Positions 37,558 through 46,527 of a stretch of 64,000 nt of DNA are shown here, piece by piece; the first letter of the stretch is position 1; every line of letters begins with the position of its first letter. The translations under genes were made by a program, and so were the position numbers. This DNA is from Bolinopsis microptera. Lineage: Eukaryota; Ctenophora; Tentaculata; Lobata; Bolinopsidae. The stretch covers positions 20,116,837 to 20,180,836 of the forward strand of contig NC_087073.1 of assembly GCF_026151205.1 (NCBI RefSeq), in the 5' to 3' direction. The notes beneath the pieces were generated by a model. That model searched no databases. It had not been told where the DNA came from and worked only from the letters and a program-made list of their open reading frames with translations.

Positions 37558-37563
37558 AATAAA
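37558..37563 (+). terminator. Poly(A) signal AATAAA of the cyclin gene
   Basis: Canonical hexamer 52 bp after the TGA at 37504-37506. Confidence 0.6.
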
Positions 37564-40189
37564 TATTAAGGATTTCCCTGCAACTGTGCTCAAAATAGAC
37601 TACCATTGATACTATGGTCGTACCATCTGTACAGTCAACAATGTTCCTGGTACTTACAAGTTACAACAGAAATGAGAAACTTAAGTACAATATACTAATA
37701 TAACAGCTTTCGATTCAGTTAAACATTGACCCGTTTACCTACGATTTTTTATGTAAGACGGGACAGACAGCTGCATACAAGTTTGAAGTTAGTTTAACGG
37801 GCCATCATCGCATCAAACTTCGGTACGTTTTGAGTATTGGATTGCTCTAGACTTTAGGATTTGTTCCTGTTGGTGGTTGATGTTGTTACTGTTGTAGCTC
37901 ATATTTGAATTTTCTAAATTATTAGTCGATCGCTACAGATGAATTGATTTTTGGTAATAATGTTATTATTTGAAAATGTAATTTGTCCACGGACTATTAT
38001 TAGCCGTTATACTTATAATTATATCATATTTGTTTACCTTACTCGATAATATCACTAGCAGGAACCCGTATAACTCTAAAATGGTGTCAAGACTCAAGAG
38101 ACTAAAATAATTATTACCTATTTAATTCGCGTTTTTGACATCACTTGGGGGTCAAAATTTTGGGCTCTAAAACTCCTATTTCTTGGCCTATTTTTTTTCA
38201 TGCTGATTTGGAGGCCATTAAAGCATTTGGCCCAGTCAAAAAAGTTTCAGTTGTATATCTTTTACGGTTTTTGCGAAAAGTCGCGTTAAAGTTGATGCCG
38301 TCTGGTGTCAGTAAAATGGTACGGATCCATATATATCGTCTCGCTTTATATATAGTAAGATGGCGGGTTAAATTATGTCTGTTAAAATATTGACAGTTAA
38401 AAATATGGTGGGATACGGCCAAAAAACTGCCACATTTTAACGGTCATGCCGTCATGATTGTAACTGCGACTATACCTTCCTTAGAAATCTCCGATTACCA
38501 CGAGAAAATTACCGATTTGTTTAAAATATTTTAGACTTTTGGCAACAGTGGGAGGGACAGACGGCTGCATACAAGTTTGAAGTTAATTTAAGTTTAACGG
38601 GCCATCGTCGCATCAAACTTCGATCGAAATCCAGATTTATACATCGTGTATGGATTTTCATCAAGATTAGACAACAAATTACTGAGTTATGAGCCAAAAA
38701 CTATATGCATAGTGCATACGCACCAAATTTGATCGATATTGGCCCATAAATTAGCGAAATATTAATATTTTTGAATGAAACCAACTTTATTTGCCCCAAG
38801 TGTGCCCAAACTCAAAGTAACTTTTTACCCCAAGTGTGCCCCAACTTGCAACTGTGGCCCAGGAAATTCAATTTTGTGCCCCAGGTGTGCCTAGCTAGAT
38901 TACCAAATTATCCCAACTTTATATAAAAGGTAAGCCTAAACTAAACATTCTCTATGATTATCAGCTCAATATCTACCTATAAAATATCTATCTATAATTC
39001 TGTGTTCAAATAATCGCAAAAAATGAACAAAATCGTTCCATAGAACTCAATAGGAAGGGTCTCAATATATTTTAATGAAATTTTCAGAATCAACATAGAA
39101 TTGCATGATGATTGATGACTCATGACCTTAAGTTTTGTAGTGGAATTTTTATTTAGGCCGTTTTTTTAATTTGGTGGCCAAATTCTGAAGTTTGCCGGGC
39201 ATTTTTAAATAATTGATAAATTCAGATTTCGTCGGAAATGTCAAATTCTTCCGAAATAAATTTGAAATTTGAATAAAACCTAAAGACAATAATTACAAAC
39301 AGCTTTAAATAACTTTTTGACATTCTCCGTCTCGACTTAAACAGTGAGATTGACAGCTTTTAAAATCAACCAATTGCAAATTGGCAAGATCTTGTTTTTT
39401 ACAGTTCTTTGAATTTTTATATTTGAAAATACTGACAATGTTAGTGTTACTATAAGTATATAAAGATACTGTATCGAGAATAGTTTGAGTTCTTGGCTTC
39501 TTAAAGTCAATCTGATGTCTTACTAACACATTTTGCCACATGTTATGTGAGGACGGAGTGTGACCACTTTTCTCACGTTATATAATACTTATTAGTATTA
39601 TAAGATGCCTCTGATCGGAGAAAGTAGAGGATAAAAAGACAGTGGATGGAAAACGATTGATGACACTAATTGACTATAATTTTAAAAATGTAATTTACTT
39701 GCACCTAAATGTGAAAATTATACATACCAATAAAAAAAATCCGGGATGATCATCACCAAGGTTCGACCGGGATCCCGGCTTAATTTTCATTTGCACAAAT
39801 GAACGATTTTTTTGAAAAACCGAAGTTTAAAGCAAAATTGTTCTTGTGCTAATGTGCTTATAAATATAATCAGTAGCGGATACCAGGTTTTAGTGTCAGA
39901 GTTAAATGCTGGTTTGTTGTGGTGAGCTGTGCACTTGAAATCAGTAAAGGATACCAAGGTTGTAGTGTCAGAGTTAGTAAATTAACGTATGCTACCCTCC
40001 TCAATGTCCTCGTCATCTGATGTAAATCAGTAAATCTAACTGCCTCTTCATTAGACTCCGTAACCATACTCTCGTCGTCAGAGTCGTCTTTGTTCAGATT
40101 GTTCGTGGCATGGCAAGGTAATATAACCAATAACCATCAGGTGGGAACTTGAGCTGATATATTTCGTAGTTTATGACTCTTCAGTTCTA
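37564..40189. other. Intergenic between cyclin and hAT remnant
   Basis: AT-rich with no supportable exon. It includes the two ~70-bp repeats above. The minus-strand ORF at 39870-40130 (CHATNNLNKDDSDDE...) has an acidic stretch but no family match I recognise; it may be a further fragment of the adjacent decayed transposon. Confidence 0.45.
37763..38630 (+). repeat. Two copies of a ~70-bp interspersed repeat
   Basis: 37763-37830 and about 38558-38630 share GACAGACRGCTGCATACAAG followed by TTTGAAGTTA and GGGCCATCRTCGCATCAAAC. AAGTTTGA/TCAAACTT near the ends makes each copy a potential hairpin. Likely small MITE copies; intervening DNA is unrelated. Confidence 0.7.
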
Positions 40190-40204
40190 TTTGATAATCA
40201 ATTT

Positions 40205-40757
40205 GATTTCTAAGTTTTCCGGCCGGAGGCTCAGTCTGCTATCCCCTACAATGTTTTCGCCACCTTGAAAGCTCTTTCACTTGCGACTTAGAAAGGAGGT
40301 GGACACAGATAGATCCAGACAAGCTGGTTCAGATGGGGTACAGAGTGTGATTTTTCCGCCAGAACTCCAGGGGATTACGCCTCAGGGGCTTCAGCTTGTC
40401 CTGGCCTTCAAATATCTGGTAATCTCGTTCGTTACCACGTTGTTCGGAGATCCGGGCCCGTCTGAAGTATACTGCGTAGGAGTTGGTCAGTTAAGTTGGT
40501 CAGTTAAGTTGGTTCCAAGTCGCTGCATCATCGTCAATCTCTCTGACTGAGTCGTCAGTATCACTGTTTCTTTCCTTCTCGATATCACTGTCCGCACTGA
40601 TTCTTATTTCTTGTACTCTTTCTTTGACGGAAGCCCACCTCTCTCTTAGACAGTTAGACTTGGAGATCAGGAACTCTTTGGCAGCTTGAGGTTTCTCTCT
40701 ATAAGTAAAAACAGTTGCCTTGTAGGTAAAGAGTCGCTCTGATAAACCACAACACAA
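40205..40757 (-). pseudogene. Decayed hAT-family transposase C-terminus
   Basis: Reading down the minus strand, LKPLRRNPLEFWRKN...YP matches the hAT 'dPLeWWk.n...yP' block. After a stop and a frame change comes SFQGGENIVGDSRLSLRPEN, the hAT dimerisation-end signature (S..R.FS.AG.i..d.R..L.PEN). The upstream part (40500-40757) is a charged open stretch (RERWASVKERVQ, many Asp/Glu). At least one stop and one frameshift show it is dead. A domesticated ZBED-like gene is unlikely because of the breaks. Confidence 0.65.
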
Positions 40758-40998
40758 CGGCTACTCGGACTTTAAGTTTAATAAATACGGATAACCAAAT
40801 ACCAGTGGCAGTAGTAATAGTATGTTTTACGCTAAAATCAAATGTAGAATATTCTAGAAACCCAATACACTGATAGTGATCAACCAACTTGATGATCTTT
40901 GATCATCACCATCTTTGCCATTTACATTTGAAAATTTCTCGGTGAAATAAGAAAACATACAACTGGCGAAGAAAGCGGAAACTTCCAAGAAAAATATT

Positions 40999-41079
40999 AC
41001 CTGGGGACCCCAGGCTATAAGTATAATGTTCATAAACTTTTCCGCCGAATAGAGATTCGGCGGAATGACAGGCTGAGCG
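40999..41079 (-). repeat. Copy (d) of the ~77-bp element, with extra hairpin
   Basis: ACCTGGGGACCCCAGGCTAT is followed by a middle with its own inverted pair TCCGCCGAAT-agag-ATTCGGCGGA, then ATGACAGGCTGAGCG. The extra TCCGCCGAAT makes this copy more palindromic than the others. Confidence 0.75.
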
Positions 41080-41240
41080 TTTATATAACTATAAACGGAT
41101 AAGTTTTGGCTTTGCTTCTTATTCCTCACGGGACAGCGAAACAACAATTCCTGCACAAGCGTGTTTTAGAATATATTTATCATCAACGAGATCACAGTTT
41201 TTTATCACAATCTCTTTAACATATTTTCTAGCCTCCTCGC

Positions 41241-41987
41241 TTAAATCCTGGTACTCAGCTTGTAAGAAGAAGAGGAGACGACCTCATCGTTTCCCGACCC
41301 ATCCTCATCTCGAACAAACTCGTCTATGCCTATATAAGTGATATAATCCAGGACAGACACTATCAATTCTGGGTGCTTAACTCGGATGAAAGACGCTATT
41401 TTTGGTGCCGTGAGTGCGTGATTTGCGTGGGTTAGACTATTGCTGAAGATGTTTGGATCACTTCGGTTTATCATGTAGGCGTACACCTCCGAACAGGCAG
41501 ACTCTCCTACGTTGAATATGAGAATTTTACCGCGAGGTTTCAGAAACTTGATCGCGTGAGAAACTGCCCCAAATGGGTCCTCAAATCCGTACAAGCAGTG
41601 TGACAGCAGTATGAAGTCGAATAGAGGACTCCCATATTTCTCATCGAACTCAAACTCTTTGTTAAAGAGTGACGTGTCGATGTCGTACTGGGCACCAAGA
41701 CTTTTCAGTTCAGTCTCCAACAGCGGAACATGGACGGTATTCGGCTCGATAGCGTAGATATATTCCAACTTTAACCCCTGTTCCCGAACCAACCTTGTCT
41801 CAAATTGTCCTCTTCCAGCACCAATGCTTAACATTTGCACCGGCTCCTTGTCGAAGTTGTTCTCTAGGATGAACTTCCTGGAGATACTAGCCATATCATC
41901 ATATTCAGTGGTGTTAGCTACCAGCCTGGCGAATGTTCTCGCATATCCCTCATCAGTAAGGGGAGCAGCAGTTTCTTTCCCAGTCAT
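41241..41987 (-). CDS. Histamine N-methyltransferase-like SAM-dependent methyltransferase
   Basis: Intronless, 248 residues, ATG at 41985-41987 and TAA at 41241-41243. The N-terminus (TDEGYARTFARLVANTTEYD) parallels the HNMT start, where a 'D.g.Y..sF..fl..StEh' segment precedes the Rossmann fold. SAM-binding motif I is MLSIGAGRGQFE (about 52-63), followed by an acidic loop YAIEPN (about 78-83), FDFILLSHCLYG (motif IV region) and KPRGKILIFNVG. It is shorter than vertebrate HNMT (about 292). The substrate is unknown: HNMT-like proteins are commonly expanded in invertebrates and need not use histamine. It is intronless while every other gene here is split, which suggests a retrocopy or a locally duplicated gene. 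Its first 187 coding bases plus 187 bp upstream are present again, inverted, at 42770-43143. Confidence 0.75.
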   Translation of the reverse strand: MTGKETAAPLTDEGYARTFARLVANTTEYDDMASISRKFILENNFDKEPVQMLSIGAGRGQFETRLVREQGLKLEYIYAIEPNTVHVPLLETELKSLGAQYDIDTSLFNKEFEFDEKYGSPLFDFILLSHCLYGFEDPFGAVSHAIKFLKPRGKILIFNVGESACSEVYAYMINRSDPNIFSNSLTHANHALTAPKIASFIRVKHPELIVSVLDYITYIGIDEFVRDEDGSGNDEVVSSSSYKLSTRI

Positions 41988-43143
41988 TGCTGGAATTGTC
42001 AGTTGGCTTGTTAGATAGTGAATAAGGAAGGTGAACAGTGAAGCAAGTTCAAAGTACCATTAAATGTAAAGCTTATTGGGAACCGACCGCGGTCTGGGGT
42101 TTTGGCTGCCGGACCGGAAAATGGCCGGATATCAATATATTTTCAGGCTGCCGGATCTTGCCGGACATTTTTTTAAATAATTTTTTTTAAAACCTCTACC
42201 ATTTAAAAAAGTGGTACTAATTATAAAGGCAACCATTTATTTAATTGAGCAATTTAACATGATCCGATCCTGAACCGGACCCGGATATCAAAAGCCGGAT
42301 ATCTGGCCGGAATACAATTCTAACTCACAAATCAAAATGGAGGTGAAAACTTGCAAATTTTAGGGATGATGATAAATCACTTTTTTGTAAAAATTATAAA
42401 ATCTAACGACAAGAAAAAAATCTATCAGTAAATTGATCGATAATGAGGTTTTTCGTGACATAACATCGCATGATCAAAAACATCAAAAAAAGTACAACTG
42501 GTTTCGTTAGGCCAGGGAGAATGTTCGAGATAGAACAGAGAACAGAGAACAGAGAACAAAGAAAATGCCCTTACACATATAATTATAAGTAACATGAGAC
42601 TGCAGAGAAAATATGTGTATGTAATATTAATAATATGTAATAATATGTATAATATGTATAATAATATTTAATATTTATAATGTAATTTGTAGTAGTGTTA
42701 TATATGTAGAGTGAATTATTATTATCCGCGTCCGTGATCCGGCTGCCGGCGGTGCCAGTATGCAGTACTAAAAAAATGTCCGGCAAGATCCGGCAGCCTG
42801 AAAATATATTGATATCCGGCCATTTTCCGGTCCGGCAGCCAAAACCCCAGACCGCGGTCGGTTCCCAATAAGCTTTACATTTAATGGTACTTTGAACTTG
42901 CTTCACTGTTCACCTTCCTTATTCACCATCTAACAAGCCAACTGACAATTCCAGCAATGACTGGGAAAGAAACTGCTGCTCCCCTTACTGATGAGGGATA
43001 TGCGAGAACATTCGCCAGGCTGGTAGCTAACACCACTGAATATGATGATATGGCTAGTATCTCCAGGAAGTTCATCCTAGAGAACAACTTCGACAAGGAG
43101 CTGGTGCAAATGTTAAGCATTGGTGCTGGAAGAGGACAATTTG
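41801..43143. repeat. Inverted duplication of the methyltransferase 5' end (two 374-bp arms)
   Basis: Arms 41801-42174 and 42770-43143 are reverse complements with no indels and about two visible mismatches (GAGCCGGTG versus GAGCTGGTG in coding sequence, and one base just upstream of the ATG). Each arm holds 187 bp of coding sequence and 187 bp upstream. The 595-bp spacer contains CCGGAT-rich repeat DNA and ACAGAGA simple repeats near 42533-42556. Near identity implies a recent event. Confidence 0.93.
42957..43143 (+). pseudogene. Truncated head-to-head copy of the HNMT-like gene
   Basis: It encodes the first 62 residues of the gene at 41241-41987, through SIGAGRGQF, with one substitution (Pro to Leu at position 49). 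It then runs straight into the fold-back element that starts at 43150, and the frame continues into unrelated residues to 43301. It lacks most of the SAM fold, so it should not be enzymatically active. If transcribed, it would share the duplicated upstream region with the intact copy. Confidence 0.88.
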
Positions 43144-43149
43144 TAATAT

Positions 43150-45366
43150 GCAGATTTTCAGACCCTCCGAATTTTCAAAACCACCCCTCCCCCGGACGTC
43201 CGGATTTCCACTTCCAGCTACTTTTAAGACTAAGAGTACAAATAAAACCAATTTACGAGTATCACCGTTACCTGGGGACCCCAGGCTATTATGTTAATTA
43301 ACATATAGAGATTAGGCGGAATGACAGGCTGAGCGCGGCCCAGTAAGTATCACCGGTGTGCGGTTGACGGATGTTACTCGTCTAAATTTCTTCGAAGTAG
43401 CGCGCGCCGACGGCAAGTGCCAGATCATTAACAATGGTCAAAGAACAGCTAGGCTTGCAATTAGTTTATAATCGCACTGATTTTATAACAAAATAGTCGG
43501 TGCGATTATAAACTAATTTGTAATTGCACTGATTATAACATCAGAAACGTGGAGTTATACTTATACGCAAATCTAACTGCATATATATCATGCAATTATG
43601 CGCCAGTTATTACAGTTCACAGTTACACTCGGCTGCGCCTCGTGAAATAACTTATTATAATATGTATAATATGTATAATAATATTTAATATTTATAATGT
43701 AATTTGTAGTACTGCATACTGGCACCGCCGGCAGCCAGATCACGGACGCGGATAATAATAATTCACTCTACATATATAACACTCGCGGGCACTGCCACTG
43801 CAGTGCCAATCTCGCCACCGCAATCCGCATAATTCGGGGTTCCGATTATGGTTAGGATTAGGCTTAGGGCTAGGGCAGTGGCGTAAGTGTAACGTTGCCT
43901 GTTGACGTTGAAGTGTGAAGATTGGCGAAGAAATATTGGAGTTATCCCAAAAAAGGTAATATTTTTTAACTTAATTAATAGCCTGGGGTCCCCAGGTAAG
44001 CAGTATAGTACATTTACCAAAAAACACAGGGGACCATTAAATTTAAACTAGGAAATCAACGACTTTCACATGCAAAACTGCATAATTTATGCAAATTTGG
44101 CCTATCGTCCATTTTTGGGTTTCAGGCCTTGCTGCTGGGAAAACATGGCCATTTGTGAGCACCTCTTGGGTTTTATGGGATCAACTTTGAACTTTTACGC
44201 GGATGTTACTCGTCTAAATTTCTTCGAAGTAGCGCGCGCCGCTTTCTTCTCGAAATGTTATGGCCCGATGGCAAGTACTACTACTAGTACTACGAAGTAG
44301 CGCGCGCCGGGCCAGACTTAACGGGTTAATATACTCGTAAAATATTTGTTCCAATTATTATTGTTCCAGGACCGTCGACAAGTCCAAGTGGACCTTGTAT
44401 CACGTGGTGACCCCCACTGTCGCTTCACTATAGTGGACGATACAGGGGGAGCCGCGCACTTCGTGCGCGGCGGGTCATACAACGTATGACAAAGTGGACC
44501 ACGACCGAGTTGGACTCCAACTCGGCGCGCGTCCTGGTAGATTGTAAACCTACAAGGCCAGACCATTAACAATGGTCAAGATCAACTAAGTTGTTCAAGA
44601 GTTAGATGAGACAAAAGGAAATATGTTGCATGTTGCATTGTTTGTTATTGTAATCAAATTCATGACAAAAAGTTCTTGAATTGAAAAATACTATTATTCA
44701 ATATTCACACTTTTGAGGTTATATACGCTATACTACTAATCTAACTGCGTATAATGCGATTACACTATTAATTATAATTGCACGAGGCGCAGCCAAGTGC
44801 AAATTGATTGTTGATACAATAATCGCACGAGGCGAAGCCGAGTTCGATTATTGCAGTTATTTCACGAGGCGCAGCCGAGTGTAACTGTGAACTGTAATAA
44901 CTGGCGCATAATCGCATGATATATATGCAGTTAGATTTGCGTATAAGTATAACTCCACGTTTCTGATGTTATAATCAGTGCAATTACAGTTTATAATTGC
45001 ACCGACTATTTTGTTATAAAATCAGTGCGATTATAAACTAATTGCACTGTTCTTTGACCATTGTTAATGATCTGGCACTTGCCGTCGGCGCGCGCTACTT
45101 CGAAGAAATTTAGACGAGTAACATCCGTCAACCGCACACCGGTGATACTTACTGGGCCGCGCTCAGCCTGTCATTCCGCCTAATCTCTATATGTTAATTA
45201 ACATAATAGCCTGGGGTCCCCAGGTAACGGTGATACTCGTAAATTGGTTTTATTTGTACTCTTAGTCTTAAAAGTAGCTGGAAGTGGAAATCCGGACGTC
45301 CGGGGGAGGGGTGGTTTTGAAAATTCGGACACACCGGCCGGACAGGGGGAGGGTCTGAAAATCTGC
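43150..45366. mobile_element. Fold-back element with ~500-bp inverted arms
   Basis: The left arm 43150-43652 and right arm 44855-45366 are reverse complements, differing by a ~20-bp segment present only on the right, small indels and point changes. The outer ends read GCAGATTTTCAGACCCTCC and its complement. Each arm includes a full copy of the ~77-bp CCTGGGG element (43269-43345, 45151-45227), a GCGCGCGCC block and a GACCATTaacAATGGTC-type hairpin. The 1.2-kb centre has no coding capacity but carries another CCTGGGG palindrome (43979-43999) and hairpin clusters. This is a non-autonomous fold-back transposon or composite; no transposase is visible. Confidence 0.8.
44382..44577. other. Cluster of about eight small hairpins, many with 3-nt loops
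   Basis: In order: GTCCA-ag-TGGAC (44382), TCAC-gtg-GTGA (44400), an imperfect CCCCC...GGGGG hairpin containing CACTATAGTG (44411-44449), GCCGCGCAC-ttc-GTGCGCGGC (44451-44471), GTCATAC-aac-GTATGAC (44474-44490), GTGG-a-CCAC (44494), CCGAGTTGG-act-CCAACTCGG (44505-44525), and GACCATT-aac-AATGGTC (44561-44577). The density far exceeds chance in this AT-rich window. Confidence 0.85.
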
Positions 45367-46527
45367 GATTTTGGCGGACGTCCTACTCCTAGACCTATTA
45401 AGTAGATGGCCCCTAAAATATTTGTTCCAAATTTAAATATTGACCGTCCAACTCAAAGTCCAACTATAGCTCGACGCGCGTCTTGCGATAGATTATATTT
45501 ATAAACATACAAACTTTGACTTTGAGGCAACAAGTATAACTATAGTTGACATACGTTGCATGGCACTTTTCGCGCGCGCCGCCGAAGGATATTTGGGATA
45601 CGTAACATGTATCAAAACTATAGGTATATAATTGTATTACTCGGCGTGCATGGCGCTCTATTATCTCCACTTCTTGCATGATGAGTTGCATATCCGTGAG
45701 CTGAGAGAATCGAGCGAGTTTAATATAATATTTAAATATGTGTGCGATTCCATTGTCAATTACTGATTACCCAGTTCACAATTGCCCAAAACACGTCCAT
45801 TACACATTAGTTTATCTGATTAGCGTGATCTCAATTTGAAAATTGAAGTAAAATTGTATGGCAAGCTGCCTTTTAACTGAAGTTATTTATCTTTCAATTC
45901 CATCAGCGATTTGACCGAACAAATGCATTTGTAAAACAGGACTTAACAATTTCTTTTGTTGAAAATAGAGATTCTGCGCAAAATATTGCTGTCTATAATT
46001 GCAGTGTCACGATGCACGACACTTGATTTAATATCAACAAATACCAATAAAATAGAGTTATATTTCGTCACAAACTTTCAATAAGTTGAATACACAATTG
46101 AATACCAAAGCTAACATCAAATATAAACAATGTAAAAATTGCAAGTGCCCCAAGTTCGTAAGTAGATTATAAATCTGAGATTGCCAAGTTGTTGAGTCCC
46201 TTGAAGTCAGTCTCCCTAAAAGCAAATTCTACTTCTTCTCAGCCAGCGAGTTGATCCTTCAGATTAAAAGTGGCAAAAGATGCTTCTAGTTAAAACATTC
46301 AAAAAATAAATTCTAACCTTCTTTCTACAACATTTTCGCTAGCATAAAATAGCATCATATTTTGGCTAAGAGGCGGCTTTCCTACTTAAAATTAAACAAT
46401 AATTTACTTAAAGTTAAAGAAAGAGTCCCATAAGATTGAATTTCATAATATACTTCTGATAGAAATGGGGAATTCGAGAGTCCTTGATTGGAAATGACAT
46501 CATATGAAGTCATCTTGATGAGGGTGT
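45367..46527. other. 3' flank of GRP94 and edge of fold-back region
   Basis: The segment after 45420 begins AAATATTTGTTCCA, as does 44339, and continues with a degraded version of the same hairpin-bearing sequence (GACCGTCCAACTCAAAGTCC, CGACGCGCGTC). Beyond about 45700 the DNA is plain AT-rich sequence, presumably including the GRP94 3' UTR. No further gene seen. Confidence 0.45.

Noticed and set aside
43957-44300. ORFs within the fold-back element centre
   Set aside because: They follow repeated GCGCGCGCC/TTCGAAG blocks and lack any transposase or other motif.
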